From: JAICMB01 sp963802915
Lineage (GTDB): Bacteria > Acidobacteriota > Terriglobia > Bryobacterales > Bryobacteraceae
Assembly: GCA_963802915.1 (NCBI GenBank)
Contig: CAWDKQ010000011.1
Span: 1-64,000 of the forward strand
Direction of reading: 5' to 3'
Length of the DNA stretch: 64,000 nucleotides
A program made the translations under genes and the position numbers. The notes below the pieces were generated by a model that was not told where the DNA came from, did no database searches, and saw only the letters and a program-made list of their open reading frames with translations. Of the stretch, positions 44,132-52,445 are shown piece after piece; position 1 is the first letter of the stretch; each line of letters opens with the position of its first letter.

Positions 44132-44777
44132 ACACCGTCGTATTCCTACGGGAGCGGCAAAAGGCGTAAAGCCAGATGAGCAGGGCCGTGATCTCGCACA
44201 CGTTCATGAGAGCGTTGGGTGCCCAAATGGCTGATTTCGAAGCAAAAAGCCGGAGCGTGTGGCCTAAGACGTCGCCCGTTACCTGAATCCCCAATCCCGC
44301 GCTGACCCAAAGTACTTTCGGCGGGGCATGTCCCTGTTGCACCAGCATCATCCAGAGCGCCAGGTTCAAGAGCTCTTCAAAAAAGCTGAGATTACGAACC
44401 GTGCCCGTCATCCAAAATCCGATGCGGACGTCGAATGCGAGAACGACGGCAATCGCGATACCGAGGACGACCACGGCGGCAGCGGCAAGGCCTCCCCAAG
44501 GAGGCGATTTCCCGGCGGCTTTTCGCATCAGGCTCACGATCACCGCAATCACGAGAACGTTCAGGAAAAACTCTAGAATCCAGTAGATAAGACCGTAGAA
44601 TCGGGCCCCGCGAAACAGGAAAAAATAGAGCGAAGTGGTGACGCTGGCAACTACGCGGCAGAAAATATATGAAAAGAAAAGAGGAAATTCCGTCCTGCCC
44701 CTACGGAACAACACAAAGACAAGCGCTGCTTCCAGCCCAAGGCCGGCGTAGGACAGGGCGAGCCAGAGAGTAGTCAC
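44058..44777 (-). CDS. Seven-helix integral membrane protein of unknown function
   Basis: A 239-residue protein from GTG with about seven hydrophobic helices (LWLALSYAGLGLEAALVFVL, FLNVLVIAVIVSLMRKAAG, GLAAAAVVVLGIAIAVVLAF and others). A polar C-terminal tail of about 30 residues is encoded in the overlap with glcD. The helix pattern resembles small acidobacterial sensor-like membrane proteins, but no motif allows a functional call. It is encoded 51 bp downstream of the SIPGPIPNPWDP gene on the same strand. Confidence 0.75.
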   Translation of the reverse strand: MTTLWLALSYAGLGLEAALVFVLFRRGRTEFPLFFSYIFCRVVASVTTSLYFFLFRGARFYGLIYWILEFFLNVLVIAVIVSLMRKAAGKSPPWGGLAAAAVVVLGIAIAVVLAFDVRIGFWMTGTVRNLSFFEELLNLALWMMLVQQGHAPPKVLWVSAGLGIQVTGDVLGHTLRLFASKSAIWAPNALMNVCEITALLIWLYAFCRSRRNTTVFKPSSSQAAGSPCTHGPSVGFFPD

Positions 44778-44828
44778 TCAAACTCTCTATCGCCCCATCC
44801 CGCGAATTACAGTAGATGTAGCAGTGGT

Positions 44829-45167
44829 TTATGCCGGGTCCCAGGGATTCGGAATAGGGCCGGGAATGCTCGACGGATCCCAAGGATTTGGAATCGGGCC
44901 GGGGATGCTGGACGGATCCCAGGGATTCGGAATCGGTCCCGGAATGCTCGAAAGGCGGATAGATGGGTCCCACGGATTTGGGATCGGGCCAGGGATACTG
45001 GACGGATCCCAGGGATTGGGAATCGGTCCCGGAATGCTCGAAACGTGGATAGATGGGTCCCAAGGGTTCGGAATTGGGCCCGGGATACTCGTTACCGATG
45101 GCATCGCGTAGCCGATTGCCATCGTGAACAAGGCTGCAACGCAGAAAACAAGAGTAAGCCTTCGCAT
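44829..45167 (-). CDS. Small secreted protein of six SIPGPIPNPWDP repeats
   Basis: A 112-residue protein. A signal peptide (RLTLVFCVAALFTMAIGYA) is followed directly by six copies of SIPGPIPNPWDP, filling residues 27-111. The spacers are SIHVS, S, SIRLS, S and S, so unit lengths alternate 17, 13, 17, 13, 13 residues. There is no other domain, no cysteine in the mature part, and the last unit ends WDPA at the stop. A Pro-rich, Trp-containing repeat suggests an extended, possibly surface-exposed or scaffold peptide, or a precursor of repeated peptides. I know no family with this motif. AAGGA lies 10 bp before the ATG. Confidence 0.75.
   Translation of the reverse strand: MRRLTLVFCVAALFTMAIGYAMPSVTSIPGPIPNPWDPSIHVSSIPGPIPNPWDPSSIPGPIPNPWDPSIRLSSIPGPIPNPWDPSSIPGPIPNPWDPSSIPGPIPNPWDPA
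44832..45089 (-). repeat. Tandem DNA repeat encoding SIPGPIPNPWDP
   Basis: Units of 39 or 51 bp, each containing a form of GGATCCCAGGGATTCGGAAT on the plus strand, are repeated six times. Copies differ at synonymous positions (for example GGGTCC versus GGATCC), while the encoded peptide is almost invariant. That pattern indicates selection on the protein rather than recent amplification. Confidence 0.85.
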
Positions 45168-45193
45168 TCTGTATTTTTCCTTACTACGATTTT

Positions 45194-45246
45194 TAGCTCA
45201 CCGCATAGGACCAAATGAGCTAGGGTCCTAAGATAAAAAGCTTAGG
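45194..45246 (-). promoter_or_regulatory. Interleaved palindromes in the leader of the repeat-protein gene
   Basis: Three inverted pairs overlap in 53 bp: TAGCTCA (45194-45200) with TGAGCTA (45216-45222); TAGGACC (45206-45212) with GGTCCTA (45224-45230); CCTAAG (45227-45232) with CTTAGG (45241-45246). The first two pairs interleave, and the second and third share bases. The RNA could therefore adopt alternative hairpins or a pseudoknot, or the DNA could carry overlapping operators. It begins 27 bp upstream of the start codon. Confidence 0.45.
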
Positions 45247-45336
45247 CTAAAATACAGTAAAAAACAAGGCCCAAAATTGGTTAATGTTGTATGAAGTTTT
45301 TGGATTGGTTCTAGGCGGGGGAGAAAAAAGGCGAAA

Positions 45337-46227
45337 TTAATCGCCCTGAGTATACAGCGGAGTCTCTTCCAGGCTCTGACCGCTGAAGCGGGCGCGGCCA
45401 CGCGGGCGGCGTCCTTGCCATTCGAGGCGCATATCGTTGCTGACCTCGTCCAGCATATCGATAGTCGCGGTGCGCGCTTCCATGGCGAAGCAGGTGAGCA
45501 GGAGATTATCGCAAATCCCGTTGATCAGGCGCGGAATACCCTGAGAACGCATGTGGATCTCGGAGAGGATATCGTGCGGGAAAACGGTTTGATTCGGCAT
45601 TCCAGCCTTATCCAGTCTGGAATTCACGTAATCGACGGTGTCCTGAGCAGAAAAAGGCTGGAGGCCGCATCGCAGTACGATGCGCTGTTTGAGATTCCTC
45701 AGATTCGGAGCTTCCAGCTTGCGGTCCAGTTCCGGCTGGCCGGACAAAATGATCTGGAGCAGTTTCCCCTGGCGGATTTCGAGATTGCCCAACAGACGGA
45801 TTTCTTCGAGAACTTCCCACTCCAGATTGTGGGCTTCATCCACAATCAGGACGGTGGTGCGGCCCTGGTCGGCCTGGTGCAATAACAAATGATTCAGCGC
45901 GAACAGGACCTCGGTTTTAGAGGTGCGGTCGCAGCGCAGATCCAGATCGTAGGCGATCATTTCGAAGAACTGATCGCTGGTGATCCGCGAATTGAAGATG
46001 AACGCGAATTCGATGTACTGCGAATCGAGGAAGTCTCGCAGGCATTCGAGCATCGTGGTTTTGCCGGTACCCACCTCGCCCGTAAGTACGATGAACCCCT
46101 TACGGCTCTGGACGCCGTAAATCAGATTCGCTAGTACTTCTTCGTGCTGGGTACTACGGTAAAAAAAGGCAGGATCCGGGCTAAGATTAAACGGACTCTC
46201 CGAAAAACCGAAATACGCGTTATACAT
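45337..46227 (-). CDS. ExeA/GspA-like AAA ATPase
   Basis: A 296-residue protein. The N-terminus MYNAYFGFSESPFNLSPDPA is the family hallmark. Walker A is GEVGTGKTT at 50-58, Walker B is VLIVDEAH around 126-133, and sensor regions are LLQIILSGQPELDRKL and RSQGIPRLINGICDNLLL. Family members energise secretin assembly or act as general ATPase partners. The C-terminal peptidoglycan-binding domain of full-length GspA is absent. It lies 169 bp upstream of the repeat-protein gene on the same strand. Confidence 0.9.
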   Translation of the reverse strand: MYNAYFGFSESPFNLSPDPAFFYRSTQHEEVLANLIYGVQSRKGFIVLTGEVGTGKTTMLECLRDFLDSQYIEFAFIFNSRITSDQFFEMIAYDLDLRCDRTSKTEVLFALNHLLLHQADQGRTTVLIVDEAHNLEWEVLEEIRLLGNLEIRQGKLLQIILSGQPELDRKLEAPNLRNLKQRIVLRCGLQPFSAQDTVDYVNSRLDKAGMPNQTVFPHDILSEIHMRSQGIPRLINGICDNLLLTCFAMEARTATIDMLDEVSNDMRLEWQGRRPRGRARFSGQSLEETPLYTQGD

Positions 46228-46351
46228 ACCTTTCGCGTTTCCGCGACGGTTCCTCCACAGGCCTTGCGGCCCGCCTCCTTAGGCATCTTACCATGTAACT
46301 ATCGGACGTTGTTAGGGAAAACAATAATCCACTTGATGGGTTTTCTAACAT

Positions 46352-47182
46352 TTAGTGCAACGCCGGGGCTTCCGACTCAGCGCTCAGAGGCATCCCGCGG
46401 CGCGACAATTCGTCATCCCAAACCTGCCGGAGCCGGTCGCGGCTGTACTCTAAGTAGTGCCGGTCCGGCGAGAAAACTTCCAGCGTGATGGTTCCGTCGT
46501 ACCCGCAGGATTGCAGCGCTCGGACGGCGCGGGGTAGATCGAGAGAACCGGCGCCGAGAGGCAGATGCAGGTCGGCATGGCCACCCTTGTTGTCGTGGAG
46601 GTGGGTGTGCCTCAGGCGCGATCCGTAAGTTTGCAGAATTTCTTCCGCGGAGTTGTCGGCGACCATCAAGTTGGCATGGCCGATGTCGAGATGCAGGCCC
46701 AGCTCGGGAAGCGGATCGAGCAGTTCACCGAGCTGCCATCGCGTGTTGTAATCGCCCGGAAGATTCTCGATCATCAGCCCCACGCCGCGGCGGCGGGCTT
46801 CGGGGAGCAGTTCCTCAAATGTCCGGAGATTCCGCTGGATAAAGAAGCTCCGATCATGCATGGGCGCGTGGCGGTCCGGATGGAGGTTCATCCACTTCGC
46901 TCCGATTTCCCCGAACACTTGAAGGCAGCGCCGCAGCTCGGTCACCGACCCCTCGCGAACCTCTTCAAACGCGCTTCCCATCGGCAAATAATACGCAGTG
47001 TGTCCGACGACGTTGAGTCGCGTGCTCTCGAGCGCACGCCGGATCGCGGCTGGATTCACCTTCCACGATGCGGCAGCGGGAGGTTCCAGAGTGAGATCGA
47101 TAAAATCGAGTCCGAGCGCCGCCATCCATTCGATCTCTTCGAGCACCTCGTGCGCCGGATGATTCATCGCTCCGATTTGCAT
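46352..47182 (-). CDS. Sugar phosphate isomerase/epimerase-like TIM barrel
   Basis: A 276-residue protein of the xylose-isomerase-like/AP endonuclease 2 superfamily: MQIGAMNHPAHEVLEEIEWM, GLDFIDLTLEPP, MNLHPDRHAP, VGLMIENLPGDYNTRWQLGE, the metal-site region LGLHLDIGHANLM and LRHTHLHDNKGGHADLHLPL. Glu and His metal ligands are present. The start ATG shares one base with the upstream stop (TAATG), so it is coupled to the nucleotidyltransferase-like gene. The substrate is unknown. Confidence 0.88.
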   Translation of the reverse strand: MQIGAMNHPAHEVLEEIEWMAALGLDFIDLTLEPPAAASWKVNPAAIRRALESTRLNVVGHTAYYLPMGSAFEEVREGSVTELRRCLQVFGEIGAKWMNLHPDRHAPMHDRSFFIQRNLRTFEELLPEARRRGVGLMIENLPGDYNTRWQLGELLDPLPELGLHLDIGHANLMVADNSAEEILQTYGSRLRHTHLHDNKGGHADLHLPLGAGSLDLPRAVRALQSCGYDGTITLEVFSPDRHYLEYSRDRLRQVWDDELSRRGMPLSAESEAPALH

Positions 47183-47976
47183 TATTCCGACTTCTCCATG
47201 GGACGGAACCACGGCCTGCTGTCGAGCAGACGCACGTGGTTCGCCGTCTCCTCCTCGCTGGTTCGAGATTTGCCGTGCGCCTGCCAAAGCCAGGAGGGAA
47301 GTTCCTTGGCTCGTTCCGGCGTGAGCCATCGGAAGACGGACAGTAGGCCGTCTAACAGACGAGCATCGTCCGGCCCGACACGCTGCAGCAGTCTCCTCCA
47401 ATCGAGTTCCGGCCCCAGCGCGTGGACGATATTCAAAACGTCTGGCCAATCACAGCGGTCCTTTTGCAGGACATATAACTTAGACCAGATGAGTTCCTCC
47501 GGTGGGACGACATGGATCGCCTCATCGTCGAAAGTCACGAGCGGACCGCGCGCCAACCAGTCTCGATCTACTTCGGCGCGGTGGTTCGCCATCGCCCAGA
47601 TCGCATCGACAATTACATCGCCGTCGTGTGCGCGATAGATCCAGCTGCGGTCGTAATCTTTGATCGGGTAATAATCGCTGAGACCGGCTTCCGTGAGGGC
47701 TGATTTGATTGTTTCGCGCTCCTCCGGAAGAATGTACAGATCCATGTCTTTCGTGTCGCGCCATTTTCCGGTATACGTCGCCACCGCGAATGCGCCGCCG
47801 AAGGCAAAATCCACGCCGTGCGAGCGGGCGGCGTGGATCGCGCGGCGAAATACGCGCCACTGCTCGCTCGGAATCAATTCACGCAGGCGGGTTTGCAAGA
47901 TCACTTCAGGCCGTTCCTGTTCCCGAAACATTAATCCCCATTCGTCGGTGATGCCTAGATCGTAGAAGGCCGCCAT
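47182..47976 (-). CDS. Nucleotidyltransferase-fold protein
   Basis: About 264 residues. The nucleotidyltransferase signature appears as FAFGGAFAVATYTG followed by RDTKDMDLYILPEE (GG plus DxD), with VIVDAIWAMANHRAEVD and PPEELIWSKLYVLQKDRCDW in the C-terminal helical part. This resembles AbiEii-type or minimal nucleotidyltransferases. The ATG at 47976 is chosen over an upstream TTG. It forms a two-gene unit with the TIM-barrel protein, with no antitoxin-like AbiEi partner seen, so a toxin role is not supported. Confidence 0.8.
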   Translation of the reverse strand: MAAFYDLGITDEWGLMFREQERPEVILQTRLRELIPSEQWRVFRRAIHAARSHGVDFAFGGAFAVATYTGKWRDTKDMDLYILPEERETIKSALTEAGLSDYYPIKDYDRSWIYRAHDGDVIVDAIWAMANHRAEVDRDWLARGPLVTFDDEAIHVVPPEELIWSKLYVLQKDRCDWPDVLNIVHALGPELDWRRLLQRVGPDDARLLDGLLSVFRWLTPERAKELPSWLWQAHGKSRTSEEETANHVRLLDSRPWFRPMEKSE

Positions 47977-48118
47977 GCGTCGCTCTTGGAGCACGGAGAG
48001 GACCAAACGGTTAGCGGTTAAAAAAGAAGTGCGAGGAAGAAATGTTTGCTGAAAAATTTTCGGAGGGGGTAACTTTTGCGCGACGGGGTTCGTTATCTAA
48101 TCAAATCCCCGTTACGAC

Positions 48119-48206
48119 GGCGGGCGCTTATCACCCCCTTCACCCCAAACAAGCGTCCGCCACTTCCTAAGTAAGAAGAAGAGAGCCGCCCGCCAACGCG
48201 GGCGGC
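48119..48206. terminator. Hairpin pair between the nucleotidyltransferase and cysK genes
   Basis: GCCGCCCGC (48185-48193), loop CAAC, GCGGGCGGC (48198-48206) is a perfect 9-bp GC stem followed on the plus strand by TTTT, and on the minus strand by a pyrimidine tract TCTCTTCTTCTT. It is the likely terminator of the rrf2-cysK operon. A second inverted repeat GGCGGGCGCTT (48119-48129) / AAGCGTCCGCC (48151-48161), with one mismatch, lies 24 bp further along. Confidence 0.65.
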
Positions 48207-48224
48207 TTTTCCCATCATTGAATC

Positions 48225-49181
48225 CTAATCGACCCCGATGCCTTCAAACAGAACACTGCTCAAATAGCGTTCGCCGGAATCGGGTAAAACTGTCACGATG
48301 GTCTTACCTTGCATTTCGGGTTGATGGCCGATGCGAACGGCCGCAGCGACTGCGGCGCCCGCGGACACTCCACTCAAAATTCCTTCCTCACGGCCCAAAC
48401 GGCGGGCCATTTCCATTGCCTCTTCGTCGGAGATCTGCTCTACGCGATCGACCACCGAAAGGTCCAGAGTATCGGGAATAAATCCGGCGCCAATGCCCTG
48501 AATCGCGGTGGGACCGGGCACGATTTCATCGCCGGCGAGAGTTTGTGAGATCACCGGACTCGTGGCCGGTTCGACGGCTACGGAGAGAATCGCCTTCGTC
48601 ATGCGCTGCTTCAGGTAACGCGAAACACCGGTAATGGTCCCGCCCGTTCCCACGCCCGCCACGAACACATCGATCTTGCCTTCCGTATCGTTCCAGATCT
48701 CGGGGCCGGTGGTGTCGAAATGAATCTGGGGATTCGCCGGATTCTTGAACTGCTGAAGCAAAACATAGCGATCGGGTTCGGACGCCACAATTTCTTCGGC
48801 TCGCGTGATGGACGCGCGCATTCCCTGCGAGCCTTCTGTCAGGACCAGCTTCGCGCCGAGTGCCTTTAAAACCTTGCGGCGCTCGAGCGACATGGTTTCC
48901 GGCATGAGCAGTGTGATGGCGTATCCGCGCGCGGCCGCGACGAAGGCGAGTGCGATGCCGGTGTTGCCGCTGGTGGGCTCGATGAGTTCTTTACCGGGGC
49001 GCAGGATGCCGCGCTTTTCGGCCTCCCAGATCATGGATGCGCCAATGCGGTCCTTCACCGACGCGAGCGGATTGCGGCTCTCGATTTTCGCCAGGATGGT
49101 GACCGGCGCGCCGCCCGTGACGCGTTTGAGTTTGATGAGAGGGGTGCGGCCGATGCTGAGTGAGTTGTCGTCGAAAAACAT
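48225..49181 (-). CDS. cysK: Cysteine synthase A
   Basis: A 318-residue PLP enzyme forming cysteine from O-acetylserine and sulfide. The PLP lysine is Lys43 in LASVKDRIGASM. Other signatures are the substrate loop EPTSGNTGIALAFVAA, the phosphate loop GVGTGGTITGVSRYLK and IQGIGAGFIP. The start ATG overlaps the Rrf2 stop (TGATG); an upstream in-frame extension lies wholly inside the regulator gene. It is the second gene of an rrf2-cysK operon. Confidence 0.96.
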   Translation of the reverse strand: MFFDDNSLSIGRTPLIKLKRVTGGAPVTILAKIESRNPLASVKDRIGASMIWEAEKRGILRPGKELIEPTSGNTGIALAFVAAARGYAITLLMPETMSLERRKVLKALGAKLVLTEGSQGMRASITRAEEIVASEPDRYVLLQQFKNPANPQIHFDTTGPEIWNDTEGKIDVFVAGVGTGGTITGVSRYLKQRMTKAILSVAVEPATSPVISQTLAGDEIVPGPTAIQGIGAGFIPDTLDLSVVDRVEQISDEEAMEMARRLGREEGILSGVSAGAAVAAAVRIGHQPEMQGKTIVTVLPDSGERYLSSVLFEGIGVD

Positions 49182-49597
49182 CAGATCTCCCAGTTTGGAA
49201 CATACCTGTTCTGTTTCTCCCGCCAGCGCCGAGCGATTTCGGCGAAGGTGGTGCGGTCGACTACCGAAGAGATGGCCGCGTCGACGGACTTCCACATTTC
49301 CGCGAACGGATTGTTCGAAGCGGAGCCCTTACTCTGCTTCTTGGCTTCCATGTGGCGCAGAACTTCACCGACAGTGATGGCGTCGGGCGTCCGCGCCAGG
49401 AGGTAGCCACCTTCGGCTCCCCGCCGCGATTCGACGAAGCCGGCCTGTTTGAGGCTCGCGAGTATGAGTTCCAGAAACTTCTGAGGGATCTTTTGGCGTC
49501 GCGCGATCTCTGCAATTTTCACCGGTTCCGCGGAGGTGTGAACCGCGAGGTCGAACAGAGCCAGGAGCGCGTATTCGCCCTTAACTGAGATGTTCAT
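49181..49597 (-). CDS. Rrf2 family regulator (CymR-like, no cysteines)
   Basis: A 138-residue winged-helix protein: ISVKGEYALLALFDLAVHTS, VKIAEIARRQKIPQKFLELI, LASLKQAGFVESRRGAEGGY and LLARTPDAITVGEVLRHME. The Fe-S cysteines found in IscR/NsrR are absent; the whole protein contains no Cys. This matches the CymR branch, which in Firmicutes represses sulfur-acquisition genes while complexed with CysK. Its one-base overlap with cysK here makes the same partnership likely, though that is inference. Confidence 0.9.
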   Translation of the reverse strand: MNISVKGEYALLALFDLAVHTSAEPVKIAEIARRQKIPQKFLELILASLKQAGFVESRRGAEGGYLLARTPDAITVGEVLRHMEAKKQSKGSASNNPFAEMWKSVDAAISSVVDRTTFAEIARRWREKQNRYVPNWEI

Positions 49598-49700
49598 CGT
49601 TTGGGTTTTGTAATCTCCCCGATTCTACTAGAGATTGTACCCGGCTGGCTATCGGAGGGCAGCGGGTCATACAAATCGAAATCGCACCGATGAGCGACAT

Positions 49701-51743
49701 ATGGCTTTCCGGCGGGCTAAGATTTTGGCGTTCTGCGCTGCGTGCGCCGTCAATGCGCAACAGGCTGCCCCTCCCGCTGACGACCTGACGAATCTCACAA
49801 TTGAAGAACTATTCCAGATCCAGGTCACTTCAGTGGATCGCAAAGCGCAGCAGCTCTCGAAAGCTCCGGCCGCGGTTTTTGTCCTGACGGCTGACGATAT
49901 ACGGCGTTCCGGCGCGACATCCATTCCGGAAGCTCTCGAATGGGTTCCGGGGCTGACGGTCTTGCAGGTCGACCGCCGGGACTGGGCGATTTCAGCGCGC
50001 GGTTCGGCTGGGCTCTATGCGGACAAGATGCTGGTGATGATCGACGGCAGATCGCTTTATTCGCCGCTGTTCTCGGGCGTGATCTGGGATTCCGTCGACG
50101 TGCCGCTGGAGGATATCGAGCAGATCGAAGTGGTGCGCGGTCCGGGCGCCGTGATGTGGGGACCGAACGCGGTCAATGGCGTGATCAATATTCTGACGAA
50201 GTCGTCGCGGGCGACCAAAGGCGGAGAGATCAGCGCCGCTACAGGCAACGAGTTGCACGGTTCGATCCTGGGCCGTTGGGGCGCGGCTCTCAACAATAAA
50301 GTTTCCTTTCGGATCTGGACCAAGCTGGATGATCAGAATCCTGCATACGGGTCGGCGGGCTATTACGATTTCGGAGCCGGCAGCCAGTTCACGCGGGACC
50401 CGCGGAACATCAACGATCTGGATTCCGAGAGCGTGCGGATCGGATTTCGCATTGACGCCGAGCTCACCGCGAAAGACACTTTTCTGTTTGAAGGCGATCT
50501 GTACAAAACCGGAAGTCACGATGAAGTGGCCTATCCGGTTACGCCAACGTCGATCGATCCTGAAGTGGGGCACACGGCTTACGAAGGCGGATTTATTCAG
50601 GCGCGCTGGACGCGAACTCCTTCTTCAAGTCGCGAATCGAGTTTGCAGTTCACTTATGACAGGAATGACCTGCAATATCCCTTCATTGGAGGCAATCTCA
50701 ACAATCTCACTGTGAACTTCGAATCGCGGCAGGAGACCGGAGACAGAAACGAGATCTACTGGGGCGCCGGATTCCAGCAGTATTGGGACAACACCTGGAC
50801 GGAGCGATACGTTGGCTTTAATCCGGCCTCCTCGAAGTATCGCGTGGGGGACATTGTAGGACGCGATGAATTTCAATTTATCCCCGACCGGCTGCAACTC
50901 TCGGCCGGCATGCGCGTCGATTACAGCTCTTATCAGCGTTTCGAATTCCAGCCGAGCGTCCGTTTGCTCTACACGCCGAGCCAACGGCAATCGCTGTGGA
51001 CAGCGTATTCGCGCGCGGCGCGCATCCCGAGCCGGTTTGAAACCAGCCTCGACGCGGATGCCGGAGCCGTTCAGTTCGACGGATACCTGTTGCAAGTCAA
51101 AGAGCTCGGATCGCCGTCGTTCCGGTCGGAAGTCGAAAACAGCGTTGAAGCAGGATACCGCCTACAATCCAGCCAGCGCTGGTCGTTCGATGAAAGCATC
51201 TTCTGGAGTTACTACGAACGGCTCCGCGCGCTTTCGTTCCCCTCGCAGCCGAGCGTAATGATCGTCGACGGCGTTCCCGTAATCCAACTCCTCATGACCG
51301 AAGCAAACGCAGGCACCGGACGATCATATGGAAGCGAAACGGCGGCTACGTGGCAAATCAGCCCCAAGTGGCGATTGATTCCCTCCTACTCGTATTTGAA
51401 CGAGCGCCAATGGCTGCCAGCTTCTTTGTCGACAAATTACGAATGGGATTTGCGCTCCTCTTCGGCCCCGCATCAAGGACTTCTGCGATCGCAATACGAT
51501 CTCTCGCATATATGGCAACTGGATCTGATGGCGCGGGCGCGATCTCGAAATTCCTCCTTCGATTTGCCCGGAGTAATGCTGTTCGACGCCCGCATCGGAT
51601 GGCGTCCGGGAAAGGGTTCGGAATTCAGCTTCGCGATGCAAAACATCGTGGGGCGACCCGTGGTCGAAGCCGTCTCCGAAGTTCCGTTCGTAGCGATTCC
51701 GCTGCGGAGGACTTTCACGTTCCGGTGGACACAACGGTTCTAA
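49701..51743 (+). CDS. TonB-dependent outer-membrane receptor
   Basis: About 680 residues from the ATG that opens a signal peptide (RAKILAFCAACAVNAQQ). The plug domain reads VDRKAQQLSKAPAAVFVLTA, IPEALEWVPGLTVLQVDRRD, MLVMIDGRSLYSPLFSGVIW and IEVVRGPGAVMWGPNAVNGV. The beta-barrel ends in a C-terminal Phe (RTFTFRWTQRF), as in outer-membrane proteins. It lacks the N-terminal carboxypeptidase-regulatory domain common in acidobacterial receptors. The ligand is unknown. No ExbB/ExbD/TonB is nearby. The 3' end overlaps the convergent gene by 29 bp. Confidence 0.92.
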   Translation: MAFRRAKILAFCAACAVNAQQAAPPADDLTNLTIEELFQIQVTSVDRKAQQLSKAPAAVFVLTADDIRRSGATSIPEALEWVPGLTVLQVDRRDWAISARGSAGLYADKMLVMIDGRSLYSPLFSGVIWDSVDVPLEDIEQIEVVRGPGAVMWGPNAVNGVINILTKSSRATKGGEISAATGNELHGSILGRWGAALNNKVSFRIWTKLDDQNPAYGSAGYYDFGAGSQFTRDPRNINDLDSESVRIGFRIDAELTAKDTFLFEGDLYKTGSHDEVAYPVTPTSIDPEVGHTAYEGGFIQARWTRTPSSSRESSLQFTYDRNDLQYPFIGGNLNNLTVNFESRQETGDRNEIYWGAGFQQYWDNTWTERYVGFNPASSKYRVGDIVGRDEFQFIPDRLQLSAGMRVDYSSYQRFEFQPSVRLLYTPSQRQSLWTAYSRAARIPSRFETSLDADAGAVQFDGYLLQVKELGSPSFRSEVENSVEAGYRLQSSQRWSFDESIFWSYYERLRALSFPSQPSVMIVDGVPVIQLLMTEANAGTGRSYGSETAATWQISPKWRLIPSYSYLNERQWLPASLSTNYEWDLRSSSAPHQGLLRSQYDLSHIWQLDLMARARSRNSSFDLPGVMLFDARIGWRPGKGSEFSFAMQNIVGRPVVEAVSEVPFVAIPLRRTFTFRWTQRF

Positions 51744-52350
51744 CGGTGGCGCGCCTCAAGATTCCCCCGAACCGCACATTCGCGCCGCCGCAGGCTCCAT
51801 TGTCATTGGCAACGATGTAATCGCCGATCAGCGTGAGATCGACGGTGCAGGATCCCGTCTCCGCTTCGACGAAGTGTAAGTGATTCGCGTTCGGCGCGGC
51901 GTCGCCCGTATGCACCACACCAACGCGCCCATGCCAGGACGCGTCGCCGTTCAGTTTCAATTCTCCCGACAGCTTCGATTTCTGAATCGAAACGCTTTCT
52001 TCTCCGCCCTTCCACGTTCCAACCCACGCATCGAGCGCCGGATCCGGATTGAAGGGTACCGCGCGAAGATCTCTCGACCGAACCCGACCCGGACCGGCTC
52101 CTTCGCTTTGAGAAAGATATCCGCAGGTCCAATCGCCGCCCACTCGATCAACCAAGATGGCATTGCCCGGCTGAAGTTGAGTCGGAAGACAATTTCCTGC
52201 GGAGGAGCAGCCGAAGTACCCGGTCGTCGACCGCACAGACGCAACCTCCGCGAGGTTCGGATTGCCTTCAAAGCCCGGGAAATCACAGGAACTCGAGGGA
52301 AGGTTCTGAGCTACCGCCGCGGCCCGGATCGCCGTCATCGATAGCAGCAT
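51715..52350 (-). CDS. Secreted Cys-containing protein of unknown function
   Basis: About 211 residues from an ATG preceding MTAIRAAAVAQNLPSSSCDF, a short or weak signal peptide. An N-terminal part with several cysteines (GYFGCSSAGNCLPTQ, GDWTCGYLSQSEG) resembles an SH3-like beta barrel. A second part, LDAWVGTWKGGEESVSIQ to CTVDLTLIGDYIVANDNGAC, looks like a lipocalin/avidin-like sandwich. A longer upstream frame lacks a sensible start. No function can be assigned. Confidence 0.6.
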   Translation of the reverse strand: MLLSMTAIRAAAVAQNLPSSSCDFPGFEGNPNLAEVASVRSTTGYFGCSSAGNCLPTQLQPGNAILVDRVGGDWTCGYLSQSEGAGPGRVRSRDLRAVPFNPDPALDAWVGTWKGGEESVSIQKSKLSGELKLNGDASWHGRVGVVHTGDAAPNANHLHFVEAETGSCTVDLTLIGDYIVANDNGACGGANVRFGGILRRATVRTVVSTGT

Positions 52351-52411
52351 TATGGCTCTCACAGCCTCGCGGAGTGCAACGAAGCAGCCAAAGTCTGGAA
52401 GTAATTTCTTA

Positions 52412-52440
52412 TTGACATATAGTACGCTATAGATTACTTT
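52412..52440 (+). promoter_or_regulatory. Promoter with palindromic operator before the 4TM-HTH operon
   Basis: TTGACA (52412-52417) and TACTTT (52435-52440) are spaced by 17 bp, a good sigma-70 fit. TATAG-TACG-CTATA (52418-52431), an inverted repeat, fills the spacer and would be ideal for repression by the small HTH protein encoded two genes on. The first start codon at 52446 lies at or next to the expected transcription start, so the message would be leaderless or the start codon is further in. Confidence 0.5.
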
Positions 52441-52445
52441 TAGAC

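Noticed and set aside
44829..45089. Possible CRISPR array in the 39/51-bp repeats
   Set aside because: Repeats are coding, directly adjacent with only 3-15 bp between the conserved cores, lack unique spacers, and sit behind a signal peptide.
46565..47638. A 357-codon plus-strand frame
   Set aside because: It is antisense to the TIM-barrel and nucleotidyltransferase genes, both of which have clear motifs and overlapping start/stop codons.
47182..47976. AbiE-type toxin-antitoxin system
   Set aside because: The nucleotidyltransferase-fold protein has no AbiEi-like HTH partner; its coupled neighbour is a TIM-barrel enzyme.
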